Positions 54,567 through 63,365 of a stretch of 64,000 nt of DNA are shown piece after piece. Below the pieces are notes generated by a model. The model had not been told where the DNA came from. It worked only from the letters and a program-made list of their open reading frames with translations, and made no database searches. The translations under genes and the position numbers were made by a program. Source of the DNA: Ochrobactrum chromiisoli (GTDB taxonomy: Bacteria; Pseudomonadota; Alphaproteobacteria; Rhizobiales; Rhizobiaceae); the NCBI RefSeq assembly GCF_026241335.1, contig NZ_JAPHAV010000001.1:434001-498000 (forward strand), given 5' to 3'. Each line of letters begins with the position of its first letter. The stretch's first letter is position 1.

Positions 54567-55175
54567 CTAAATTACATAGGCGCGTGTAACTTCGATCCAT
54601 TCCCGCACGCGGGCTTCGGGATCGGGATTGAGAGTGATGTCGGTGACGACTGAAACAATGTCAGCACCTGCATTAAAGACGCTCGGCGCACGATCCACAT
54701 TCATGCCGCCAATGCCAACGAGCGGAATATCGCCGAGGGTGGCTTTCCATTGACTGACGCGGTCCAGTCCTTGTTCATGCCATTTCATCTTTTTTAGAAT
54801 GGTCGGATAGACCGGACCGAGTGCGATATAGGCAGGCCGTAGCGCTAATGCGCGATCAAGTTCTGCCTCATCATGGCTGGATACACCGAGCTTCACGCCG
54901 CTCGCGTGGATTGCATCAAGATCGGCGTCATCAAGGTCTTCCTGACCGAGATGGATGAAGTCGCAGCCTTCCTCAATAGCCAGTTTCCAGTAGTCATTAA
55001 TGATGAGCTGGCAATCATAGCGGGCGCAGATGTCGCGGGCTGCGCGGATTTCGGTGCGCAATTCGCTATCGCTCTTATCCTTGATGCGCAGCTGCACGAG
55101 TTTGATGCCAAGCGGCACCATGCGCTCACACCAGCTGGCGCTGTCAAAGATCGGGTAGAACGGATCAAGGGCCAT
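54567..55175 (-). CDS. thiE: Thiamine-phosphate synthase
   Basis: 202 residues, TIM barrel. Motifs: KLVQLRIKDKSDSELRTEIR, CQLIINDYWKLAIEEGCDFI, HLGQEDLDDADLDAI, ALGPVYPTILKKMKWHEQGL and PLVGIGGMNVDRAPSVFNAG. It couples HMP-PP and thiazole phosphate to make thiamine phosphate. Its start codon shares a base with the thiG stop (55175). Confidence 0.93.
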   Translation of the reverse strand: MALDPFYPIFDSASWCERMVPLGIKLVQLRIKDKSDSELRTEIRAARDICARYDCQLIINDYWKLAIEEGCDFIHLGQEDLDDADLDAIHASGVKLGVSSHDEAELDRALALRPAYIALGPVYPTILKKMKWHEQGLDRVSQWKATLGDIPLVGIGGMNVDRAPSVFNAGADIVSVVTDITLNPDPEARVREWIEVTRAYVI

Positions 55176-55945
55176 TACACAAACGCCTTTCCGATAAGGG
55201 GGGTGGAGGGGGCAGCCATGTCGCGGGCTTCAATCGGGTCCGCTTCATAGGCGATGCGACCGGCTTCAACAGCGAGCGCAAAAGCGCGGGCGATGGCGGC
55301 GGGATCACCCGCTTTGGCAACGGCGGTGTTGATCAGCACGGCATCAAAGCCAAGCTCCATGGCGGTTGCAGCGTGCGATGGCACACCAATCCCTGCATCC
55401 ACAACCAGTGGAATATCGGGGAAATGCGCGCGCATGGTTTTCAGCGCATAAGGATTGTTGAGACCGCGACCTGAACCAATCGGCGCACCCCAAGGCATCA
55501 GCACCTTGCAGCCTGCCTCAATCAGTTTTTCCGCCACCACCAGATCGTCATTCATATAGGGAAAGACGTCAAAACCGTCGTCGCAGAGAATACGCGCTGC
55601 TTCGACCAGCCCGAATGGATCGGGTTGCAACGTGTCGTGATCGCCGATGACTTCAAGCTTGATCCAGTTGGTGCCGAAAACTTCCCGCGCCATTTTTGCC
55701 GTGGTCACAGCTTCCCGCGCCGTGTGACAGCCTGCCGTGTTGGGCAGAACCGACACACCCAAATCTTTGATGAGGGTCCAGAAGTCCTGACCTGCACGCT
55801 GGTTCCCGCTCTCGCGCCTAAGCGAGACCGTCACGATTTCCGTCTTGGACGCGCGAACGCTGTCGGCAAGAATAGCGGGTGATGGATATTGCGCCGTTCC
55901 CAAGAGCAGGCGGCTATCAAATGTTTTTCCGTAAAATTCCAGCAT
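55175..55945 (-). CDS. thiG: Thiazole synthase
   Basis: 256 residues. The Schiff-base lysine is in [19 protein letters not shown], and the phosphate-binding end is [20 protein letters not shown] and [20 protein letters not shown]. It builds the thiazole ring from DXP, dehydroglycine (from ThiO) and ThiS-thiocarboxylate. It follows thiS with a one-base gap, the usual coupling. Confidence 0.96.
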   Translation of the reverse strand: MLEFYGKTFDSRLLLGTAQYPSPAILADSVRASKTEIVTVSLRRESGNQRAGQDFWTLIKDLGVSVLPNTAGCHTAREAVTTAKMAREVFGTNWIKLEVIGDHDTLQPDPFGLVEAARILCDDGFDVFPYMNDDLVVAEKLIEAGCKVLMPWGAPIGSGRGLNNPYALKTMRAHFPDIPLVVDAGIGVPSHAATAMELGFDAVLINTAVAKAGDPAAIARAFALAVEAGRIAYEADPIEARDMAAPSTPLIGKAFV

Positions 55946-55946
55946 C

Positions 55947-56144
55947 TTAGCCTCCCTGCATGGGGGCGAGAACTTCGATACGGTCGCCTTCGGTGATCAG
56001 GGTTTCCTCGCGCTCGTCGCCTGCAATGAATTCACCGTTGAGCGCGGTTGCCACCACCGCCTCATCAAGTTCGATTTCTGCAAGCAAAGCGAAAAGATTG
56101 GTGCTCGTGGTCTCAAAGACCTCGCCATTCAGAACAATGGTCAT
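55947..56144 (-). CDS. thiS: Sulfur carrier protein ThiS
   Basis: 65 residues, ubiquitin-like fold ([40 protein letters not shown]), ending in the obligatory Gly-Gly (APMQGG), which becomes the thiocarboxylate. It overlaps thiO by 4 nt and precedes thiG. Confidence 0.94.
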   Translation of the reverse strand: MTIVLNGEVFETTSTNLFALLAEIELDEAVVATALNGEFIAGDEREETLITEGDRIEVLAPMQGG

Positions 56145-57133
56145 GCCATTTCCTCTAAAAATTCTTGTCCTTGTTCGGCCCCGGTTGCTGCTGCAACCGC
56201 CATGCGTGCAACCGCAGGCGAGAGCAGAAAGCCGTGCCGGTAAAGCCCGTTGACATAGATTGTTTGGCCACGCTTGCGCACACGCGGCAGATTGTCGGGG
56301 AAGGCGGGGCGGGCATCGACGCCGGTTTCCAGAATTTCTGCCTCGCCAAAGGCAGGATGCAGTGCATAGGCGGCACTTAGCATTTCAAGTGTCGAGCGAA
56401 CGCTGATACCGCCCCGTTCATCGCTTTCGATCATGGTTGCGCCGATCATGTGGATGCCGTCGCCACGCGGTACGATGTAAAGCGGAATGCGCGGATGCAG
56501 CAGGCGCACAGGACGCGAAAGATTGATGTCGCGCGAGCGGACAATCAGCATTTCGCCCTTCACACCGCGCAGATCGGTAAGCTGATCGCGTGCTGCCAGA
56601 CCACGTGCATCAACCGTTATATCTGTGTCGATTTTGACGTCTTTCGCATCTTGTCCGAGATGAAAGACCACGCCTTTCTTTTGCAGGTTTTCGGCAAGCT
56701 CAATCAGTGTTTCCCGTGGGCTGAGATGGCCTTCTTGCGCAAAGAAAAGCCCCTGCCGGAAACGGCCTGCAAGGTCCGGTTCCAGTGCATCAATCTGTTC
56801 TTGATCAATCGTATCAAAGGCTTGGGTGCGACGGGCAAAGCGGCGAAGCTCGGTTGCATCGCGATTATGCGATATGACCAGCGTGCCCTTGCGATGGACC
56901 GTTGAGACATGCCGTTCCCACCAGCCAATCGCCTCTTGTCCCAGTCTGACGACGGGTTCTTCCGCACTCTCGCCTTCGCACCATGGTGCCAGCATGCCGC
57001 CTGCAAACCATGAGCAGCAGTCAGCGCCGATTGCGGTGCTTTTCGCAATCACGGTGACAGCATGTCCCTGATCGTTAAATTCCGCAGCGCAAGCGAGACC
57101 AGCAACGCCAGCGCCAATGATGGTGACGCGCAT
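56141..57133 (-). CDS. thiO: Glycine oxidase ThiO
   Basis: 330 residues from the ATG at 57133, which shares one base with the thiD stop; an in-frame start at 57148 is possible. The FAD motif is VTIIGAGVAGLACAAEFNDQ, with CCSWFAGGMLAPWCEGESAE and the C-terminal RKRGQTIYVNGLYRHGFLLS pattern of DAO enzymes. It oxidises glycine to dehydroglycine for ThiG, the aerobic alternative to ThiH. Confidence 0.92.
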   Translation of the reverse strand: MRVTIIGAGVAGLACAAEFNDQGHAVTVIAKSTAIGADCCSWFAGGMLAPWCEGESAEEPVVRLGQEAIGWWERHVSTVHRKGTLVISHNRDATELRRFARRTQAFDTIDQEQIDALEPDLAGRFRQGLFFAQEGHLSPRETLIELAENLQKKGVVFHLGQDAKDVKIDTDITVDARGLAARDQLTDLRGVKGEMLIVRSRDINLSRPVRLLHPRIPLYIVPRGDGIHMIGATMIESDERGGISVRSTLEMLSAAYALHPAFGEAEILETGVDARPAFPDNLPRVRKRGQTIYVNGLYRHGFLLSPAVARMAVAAATGAEQGQEFLEEMA

Positions 57134-57990
57134 CACACTGTCTCCCATAAATTATGAAAGTGATGCACGGGCCCATGGCCGCTGCCGACTTGCAAGCTGT
57201 TTGCCGCTCGGATGGCCGCTTGCAGGTAGCTGTGCGCTTCTTGAAGTGCCTGTTCTAAGACCAAGTTTTTGCCAAGGCCGGCTGCAATGGCTGACGAAAG
57301 CGTGCAGCCTGTACCGTGGGTGTTCTGTGTGTCGATACGTGGCGCTTCCAGTCGGATTGTCGGCAGATCGGTACGGATGAGGAGGTCAGTGCAGACGTCG
57401 CCTTCGGCATGTCCGCCCTTCATGAGCACGGCCTTTGCGCCGAGCTTGAGCAGGGCGCGCCCCTGTTCTTCCGCCTCATCGTCATTGCGCGCAGTTGCAC
57501 AATCGAGCAGGCAGGCAGCTTCCGGCCTGTTGGGCGTCAGAACGCTTGCAAGTGGGATCAGTTCATCGCGCAATGTCGAGATCGCGGCCTCGCTTAAAAG
57601 CCGGTCGCCGGATTTCGCGACCATCACCGGATCAAGAACCACCGGTCTGGAGAATGATGCAAGGCCCTTGGCGATGGCCAGAATGGTTTGCGGCACGGAA
57701 ACCATACCGATTTTGACGGAAGCCACATTGAGATCGCTGAAGACGGCATCGATTTGCGCAGCAACGATTTCAGACGGAATGTCATGGACAGCTGTGACGG
57801 CCAGTGTGTTCTGCGCTGTGATTGCGGTGATCACGCTCGCGCCATAGACGCCGAGCGCTGAAAAGCTCTTGAGATCAGCCTGAATGCCCGCGCCGCCGCT
57901 GCTGTCGGAGCCGGCAATCGTCACGCAGATAGGCACGGATGCGCCACTGCTTGCTTTGGTTCGGGAGAGGCTTTGTCTTAAGTCCATCAT
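57133..57990 (-). CDS. thiD: HMP / HMP-phosphate kinase
   Basis: 285 residues from the ATG at 57990 (GAGAGACGAC upstream); an ATG at 58002 would add four. Ribokinase-like motifs: VTIAGSDSSGGAGIQADLKS, VLDPVMVAKSGDRLL and NTHGTGCTLSSAIAAGLGKN with the anion hole and catalytic Asp region. It phosphorylates HMP to HMP-PP. It is the first gene after the TPP riboswitch. Confidence 0.94.
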   Translation of the reverse strand: MMDLRQSLSRTKASSGASVPICVTIAGSDSSGGAGIQADLKSFSALGVYGASVITAITAQNTLAVTAVHDIPSEIVAAQIDAVFSDLNVASVKIGMVSVPQTILAIAKGLASFSRPVVLDPVMVAKSGDRLLSEAAISTLRDELIPLASVLTPNRPEAACLLDCATARNDDEAEEQGRALLKLGAKAVLMKGGHAEGDVCTDLLIRTDLPTIRLEAPRIDTQNTHGTGCTLSSAIAAGLGKNLVLEQALQEAHSYLQAAIRAANSLQVGSGHGPVHHFHNLWETV

Positions 57991-58086
57991 GTCGTCTCTC
58001 ATTCCGAACGGAAAATTGAGACGTCATGAACTTGCTTTTGGGGCTTTGCCCCATGGAGGATATTTCCTCCTTGTTCGCGACGCGCC

Positions 58087-58179
58087 AAACTCCGTTCCCT
58101 ACGCAGGTATTACCCGGATCAGGTTCAATGGGTTAACGCGATCAGCGTCTCTCAGCCTCTGATGAGGCACCCCAACGAA
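58087..58179 (-). promoter_or_regulatory. TPP riboswitch (THI element)
   Basis: Read on the minus strand: GGGGTGCC, CTGAGAGACG, AACCTGATCCGGGTAATACC and GCGTAGGGAACGGAG, the conserved THI-box segments in order. It lies about 100 nt before thiD. Downstream hairpins GGAGGA (58055-58060)/TCCTCC (58065-58070) and TGGGGC (58039-58044)/GCCCCA (58048-58053) could form the expression platform. TPP binding should switch the operon off. Confidence 0.95.
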
Positions 58180-58405
58180 TTTTGTGCTTTAGGCATAGGA
58201 CGGAACGGCAGGTGGGTCAAGCAGCCTTAAGAATTGCAATCTGCAAATAAATTTATAAGCACCCCAATTTTCTATATGACTTTTTAAATAACCATGCGTT
58301 AAATCAATGCAGGGGAGAATGTCGTCCATTGCAGACGACTTACTTTATTCCTGGAGACATCCTCTCGCGGGGAGATTGGATCAGGGCCAGTCTGATGAGG
58401 GGACA

Positions 58406-60532
58406 ATGATGAGGAATCGGGAAGCCGGTGGGGCTCACTCGGACGCTGCTTTGGTGCGCACATCCGAAGAGGATTTTCGCATTCTCTTTACAACGCACCC
58501 GACACCTATGTGGGTGTATGATCCAAAGACATTGCGTTTTATCGTGATGAATGAAGCGGCTTACGCGCTTTATGGATACCCGGCTCACAAAATACCTGAG
58601 ATGACGGTTCTGGATATTCGTCCGCAAGCCGAGCGGGACCGGATGCTGGATGCTGTGCGCAGTGGAAGTGATCTGGAGCGGCCCGAAGGCTGGCAGCACC
58701 TCAAAGCCAATGGCCAGATCATTGATGTTGTGACCTATGGGCGTGAGGTCATCTTTGAAGGCAGGCGGGCAATTCTTGCGATCGTGCAGGATATGACCGC
58801 GCTTGAGGAGGCCAACCGTCAGGCGAGCCATACCCAGTCGTTGCTTGATGGCCTTATCGACAATATGCCGCTTGGCGTCTTCATCAAGGACATGCAGGAC
58901 AAAGGCCGTTACCTTCTCTATAACAAGGCTGCATCCACGATAAGCGGTTATAAAATTCAGGATGTAATTGGCTCAATTGATACGGAAGTTTTCCCACGTG
59001 AGGAAGCAAAGCTTCTGACGCAGCAGGATCGTCTGGCGATGCGCCGCGAGGGTGTTTTGACCCTTGAGCGTGATATTCGTAGCGCGGACGGGACGCCACG
59101 CAGGCTGCGGATCATCAAGCGTCCAATCCCACCCGTTGATGGTGGCAGTTCACGTTATCTGATTGGGCTCATGGAAGATATTACCGAGCGCACACAGACC
59201 GCACAGCGCATGACACATGTTGCCATGCACGATAGTCTGACCGATTTGCCGAACCGCGCCTATTTTTCACAATATATTGAAACTATTCTGAAAAAGGGTG
59301 AGCGCGCACCGGCATTTGCGCTGTTCTATCTTGATATCGATCACTTTAAGACCATCAACGACAGCAGGGGCCACCAGATCGGCGATTTGCTGCTCACGCA
59401 GGTGGCCGCACGCCTCAAGAGCATCACAACCTGCGAGCAGTTTTTGGCGCGTTTGGGTGATGATGAGTTCGCCTTTATCTTCCGCAGCGATACGATTTCC
59501 CAGATTGCAATGTTTGCTGATTGCCTTCTTTCGTCCTTTCAGGATCCATTTGATCTTGGTGATACAATGGAATTCGTCTCTTGCAGTGTTGGCATCGCCC
59601 ATGCCCCTTTGCATGGCGAGGATCCTGACGCGCTGATGCTGAGTGCTGATCTTGCGCTTTATGCTGCCAAGGCTGATGGCCGCAGGACGTTCCGTTTCTA
59701 CCAGCATTCGCTGCGACTGGCCGTCGAAAAGCGCCACGCCATGACTTCCGATCTGCGGATGGCGTTGGCCGCGCAGCAGTTTGAGCTCCATTATCAGCCG
59801 ATTTTTAATCTCGAATCAGGGCGTATATCCGGTTTTGAAGCTTTGCTGCGCTGGCGTCATCCATCGCTGGGCATGGTGTCGCCGGTCGAATTTATTCCGG
59901 TTGCGGAGGAAGCCGGTCTGATAGGGCCGATCGGAGACTGGGTGCTCAGGCAAGCTTGTCGCGAGGCTGCATCTTGGCCAGCCGATATCAAGGTTTCCGT
60001 CAATCTTTCTCCGGTGCAGTTCAATCAAAGCTTTCTGCTTGATTCGGTGACAGATGCTCTTGACGCTGCGGCTCTGTCTCCAGCGCGTTTGGAACTTGAA
60101 ATCACGGAATCGGTGTTTCTTAAAAACAGCAAACATAACATTGAACTCTTATTCGAGTTGCGTCGTTTGGGCGTGCGGATTGCCATGGATGATTTCGGAA
60201 CCGGCTATTCATCGCTAAGTTATCTGCGCTCGTTCCCGTTCGACAAGATCAAGGTGGATCGCAGTTTCGTGTCGGGTATCGAGCTTGATACCCGCGATCT
60301 TGCGATCATTCAGGCCGTGGCCACACTGGGTGCTGGCTTTCAGATTGTCACGACGGCCGAAGGCGTGGAAACCACGCAGCAACTTGAATGTTTGCGAAAA
60401 CAGAATTTCGGTGAAGTACAGGGCTTTCTGATGGGGCGTCCGATGCCTGCAACTGAGGTGCCTGAATTCATTCAGACCCGCTGCGGATCGATTCTCGCTG
60501 CAATGCATCCTCAAAACGAAATGGTCGTCTGA
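58406..60532 (+). CDS. PAS-PAS-GGDEF-EAL c-di-GMP signalling protein, likely phosphodiesterase
   Basis: 708 residues from the ATG at 58406, with GAGGGG at good spacing; ATGs at 58319 and 58307 are alternatives. Two PAS domains (~20-140, FTTHPTPMWVYDPKTLRFIV; ~150-265, DNMPLGVFIKDMQDKGRYLL) precede a GGDEF domain whose signature is degenerate (ARLGDDEFAFI, second Gly replaced by Asp) and without an I-site. The EAL domain is complete: SGFEALLRWRHPSLGMV, LELEITESVFLKN, IAMDDFGTGYSSLSYLRSF, KIKVDRSFVSG and TTAEGVETTQQ. It therefore probably degrades c-di-GMP under PAS control. No membrane segment is seen. Confidence 0.9.
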   Translation: MMRNREAGGAHSDAALVRTSEEDFRILFTTHPTPMWVYDPKTLRFIVMNEAAYALYGYPAHKIPEMTVLDIRPQAERDRMLDAVRSGSDLERPEGWQHLKANGQIIDVVTYGREVIFEGRRAILAIVQDMTALEEANRQASHTQSLLDGLIDNMPLGVFIKDMQDKGRYLLYNKAASTISGYKIQDVIGSIDTEVFPREEAKLLTQQDRLAMRREGVLTLERDIRSADGTPRRLRIIKRPIPPVDGGSSRYLIGLMEDITERTQTAQRMTHVAMHDSLTDLPNRAYFSQYIETILKKGERAPAFALFYLDIDHFKTINDSRGHQIGDLLLTQVAARLKSITTCEQFLARLGDDEFAFIFRSDTISQIAMFADCLLSSFQDPFDLGDTMEFVSCSVGIAHAPLHGEDPDALMLSADLALYAAKADGRRTFRFYQHSLRLAVEKRHAMTSDLRMALAAQQFELHYQPIFNLESGRISGFEALLRWRHPSLGMVSPVEFIPVAEEAGLIGPIGDWVLRQACREAASWPADIKVSVNLSPVQFNQSFLLDSVTDALDAAALSPARLELEITESVFLKNSKHNIELLFELRRLGVRIAMDDFGTGYSSLSYLRSFPFDKIKVDRSFVSGIELDTRDLAIIQAVATLGAGFQIVTTAEGVETTQQLECLRKQNFGEVQGFLMGRPMPATEVPEFIQTRCGSILAAMHPQNEMVV

Positions 60533-60552
60533 AAATCATTTCGGTATAAGAC

Positions 60553-60583
60553 TTGACCTTCCAACGGTTGGAAGGGTTATGTA
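60553..60583 (+). promoter_or_regulatory. CueR-type copper-responsive promoter of copA
   Basis: TTGACC (60553-60558), a 19-nt spacer, TATGTA (60578-60583). The spacer holds the dyad CCTTCCAAC-G-GTTGGAAGG (60557-60575). The long spacer with a central dyad is the hallmark of MerR-family metal-activated promoters such as CueR. Confidence 0.82.
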
Positions 60584-60634
60584 TTCATGCAACTCACGAA
60601 TTCGCTCTTGATAAAAGAGCTGGAAGGGATTGCC

Positions 60635-63115
60635 ATGAACAAGCCAGTCAAACCCGAAAACACAAGTTTCGCTATTCCCGTCGAGGGGATGAGCTGCGCC
60701 TCCTGCGTGTCTTCCGTTGAGAAGGCAGTCGCGAAAGTGCCGGGCGTCGACAAGGTGTCCGTCAACCTCGCAACCGAGCGCGCCGATGTGACCTTCAAGG
60801 CTGCGCCTGACATGCCCGCTGTCATCGATGCGATCCGCAAGGCGGGTTATGATGTGCCATCGGGAAGTGCCGATCTTGCCATTGAAGGCATGAGCTGCGC
60901 TTCCTGTGTGAGCAAGGTTGAAAAGGCATTGAATGCGGTGCCGGGCGTAACCCGTGCCAGCGTTAATCTTGCGACTGAACGCGCGCGTGTTGAACTTGCG
61001 GGGCAGGTGCCACTGGGCGACCTTATCAAGGCGGTTGAAAACGCGGGCTATGAAGCCCGTTCTCTCGAAGAAGCGCTGAGCGATGCGAAGCAGGAAACGC
61101 AATCCGACAAACGCGATGCCGAAGCGCTTGATCTGAAAAAGAACGCTATCTTTGCTGCGGTTCTGACACTGCCGGTTTTCATTCTGGAGATGGGATCGCA
61201 TCTTATTCCAGCGGTGCACATGCTGGTCATGGATATGATTGGAACGCAGAACAGCTGGTATTTCCAGTTTGTGCTGACCATGCTTGTGCTTTTTGGCCCC
61301 GGCATGCGCTTTTTCAAAAAAGGTATCCCAGCCCTTCTGCGCGCAGCCCCCGATATGAACTCGCTGGTTGTGGTCGGCACAACTGCCGCCTGGGGCTTTT
61401 CGGTTGTTGCGACCTTCTGGCCAGATATTCTGCCTGTCGGTACGGTCAATGTTTACTTTGAAGCTGCTGCCGTCATTGTCACGCTGATTCTGATTGGTCG
61501 CTATCTGGAAGCGCGCGCCAAAGGCCGAACTTCGGCGGCAATCAGCCGTCTCGTTGGCTTGCAGGCGAAGTCAGCACGCGTCGTGCGCAATGGTGAAACA
61601 GTTGATGTGTCGCTGGAAGATGTGCGCGCTGGTGATATTGTGCAGGTGCGCCCGGGTGAGAAAGTTCCGGTTGATGGTGCGGTGATCGAAGGCTCGTCCT
61701 ATGTGGATGAATCGATGATTACCGGCGAACCTGTTCCTGTTGCCAAGGATGCGGGTGCAGAAGTTGTTGGCGGCACGATCAACAAGACGGGCGCCTTCAC
61801 CTTCCGCGCCACAAAAGTTGGCCGGGATATGGTCATTTCGCAGATCGTGCGCATGGTCGAAGATGCACAGGCCGACAAGCTGTCCATTCAGGCGAAGGTC
61901 GATAAGGTCACTGGCTGGTTTGTGCCAGCCGTTCTGGCTGCGGCGGCTCTTACCTTCATTGCATGGCTTGTTATCGGTGGCACGGCCATGATGGGCTATG
62001 CGCTGGTCGACGCCATTGCGGTTGTTATCATCGCTTGCCCATGCGCTATGGGCCTAGCCACCCCGACTTCAATCATGGTCGGCACAGGTCGGGCCGCTGA
62101 ATTTGGCGTGTTGTTCCGCCGTGGTGATGCGCTGCAAACCTTGCGCGATGCCTCGGTGATTGCGGTTGATAAGACCGGAACGCTGACACAGGGAAAGCCA
62201 GCACTGGCGCATTTTGCTGTCGTTGATGGCATTGATCAGGACGAAGCGCTGGCGCTGGTTGCAGCGGTGGAAGTGCGCTCCGAACATCCGATCGCCGATG
62301 CCATTGTGGTGGCTGCAAAGGAAAAGGGCCTGAAGCTCGCCGATGTTTCTGCCTTTGAATCCGTTCCGGGTTTCGGGCTGAAAGCCACTGTATCGGGCCA
62401 TGAAGTTGCCATTGGCGCTGATCGCTATATGCACAAGCTTGGGGCTGATGTTGCAGTCTTTGCCGATGATGCAAGCCGTTTGGGGGATGAAGGCCAGACC
62501 CCGCTTTATGCGGCAATCGACGGCAAGCTGGCGGCAATCATCACGGTTGCCGATCCGATGAAGGAAACCACGCCTGCCGCGATTGCCGCCATGCATGAGC
62601 AGGGGCTGAAAGTGGCAATGATTACCGGCGATAATCGCCGCACTGCCCAGGCGATTGCCAAGCGCCTTGGCATTGACGAAGTGGTTGCGGAAGTGCTGCC
62701 CGATGGCAAGGTTGAGGCTTTGAAGCGGCTGTCGGCTGGCGGCAAGCGCATTGCCTTTGTGGGTGATGGCATCAATGATGCTCCGGCGCTGGCTGCTGCC
62801 GATGTGGGCATTGCGATTGGCACCGGCACAGATATTGCGATTGAAAGCGCGGATGTCGTGCTTATGTCGGGTGACTTGCGTGGCGTGGTAAACGCGATTG
62901 CCATCTCCAAGGCAACGATCCGCAACATCAGCGAAAATCTGTTCTGGGCCTTCGCCTATAACGTGGCGCTGATCCCTGTTGCAGCGGGTATTCTTTATCC
63001 GTTTACCGGCACACTTCTTTCGCCGATGTTGGCGGCAGGTGCGATGGCGCTTTCCAGCATTTTTGTTCTCAGCAATGCGCTGCGCCTCCGGAGCTTCAAG
63101 AGCCCGATGGCTTGA
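60635..63115 (+). CDS. copA: Copper-exporting P1B-type ATPase
   Basis: 826 residues from the ATG at 60635, with GGAAGGGATT upstream. Two N-terminal heavy-metal domains each carry GMSCASC (residues ~21 and ~89). Eight membrane helices include the CPC metal site [20 protein letters not shown]. The actuator is [20 protein letters not shown], the phosphorylation loop [11 protein letters not shown], the nucleotide-site HP motif [14 protein letters not shown] and the hinge [21 protein letters not shown] and the HMA type point to Cu(I)/Ag(I) export. Controlled by the CueR-type promoter; cueR itself is not adjacent. Confidence 0.96.
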   Translation: MNKPVKPENTSFAIPVEGMSCASCVSSVEKAVAKVPGVDKVSVNLATERADVTFKAAPDMPAVIDAIRKAGYDVPSGSADLAIEGMSCASCVSKVEKALNAVPGVTRASVNLATERARVELAGQVPLGDLIKAVENAGYEARSLEEALSDAKQETQSDKRDAEALDLKKNAIFAAVLTLPVFILEMGSHLIPAVHMLVMDMIGTQNSWYFQFVLTMLVLFGPGMRFFKKGIPALLRAAPDMNSLVVVGTTAAWGFSVVATFWPDILPVGTVNVYFEAAAVIVTLILIGRYLEARAKGRTSAAISRLVGLQAKSARVVRNGETVDVSLEDVRAGDIVQVRPGEKVPVDGAVIEGSSYVDESMITGEPVPVAKDAGAEVVGGTINKTGAFTFRATKVGRDMVISQIVRMVEDAQADKLSIQAKVDKVTGWFVPAVLAAAALTFIAWLVIGGTAMMGYALVDAIAVVIIACPCAMGLATPTSIMVGTGRAAEFGVLFRRGDALQTLRDASVIAVDKTGTLTQGKPALAHFAVVDGIDQDEALALVAAVEVRSEHPIADAIVVAAKEKGLKLADVSAFESVPGFGLKATVSGHEVAIGADRYMHKLGADVAVFADDASRLGDEGQTPLYAAIDGKLAAIITVADPMKETTPAAIAAMHEQGLKVAMITGDNRRTAQAIAKRLGIDEVVAEVLPDGKVEALKRLSAGGKRIAFVGDGINDAPALAAADVGIAIGTGTDIAIESADVVLMSGDLRGVVNAIAISKATIRNISENLFWAFAYNVALIPVAAGILYPFTGTLLSPMLAAGAMALSSIFVLSNALRLRSFKSPMA

Positions 63116-63128
63116 TCCTTTACCCTTG

Positions 63129-63170
63129 ATCGGCAACCCTCTGGGTTGCCGATAGGTCTTTGGTTCTTTT
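63129..63170 (+). terminator. Terminator after copA
   Basis: ATCGGCAACCC (63129-63139) and GGGTTGCCGAT (63143-63153), an 11-bp perfect stem with a 3-nt loop, followed by a T-rich stretch. The next ~195 bases have no supported gene. Confidence 0.8.
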
Positions 63171-63365
63171 ACATGGTCGCCTCTGGATTTTTCCTTTTGC
63201 CGCCTATTTGTTTGGGCAGGCAGTGTTGTGTTGCCTGCAAAGCCATTTGCTGCAACACTTCCACCAAAATCAGGAATACCTCGAATTTCTCTATCCGTGC
63301 AGCTTTAGTCAGTCGAACTGCGATGCACGGCAGGGCCATGGTCACTACTCGAAGGGGGTAATGTC

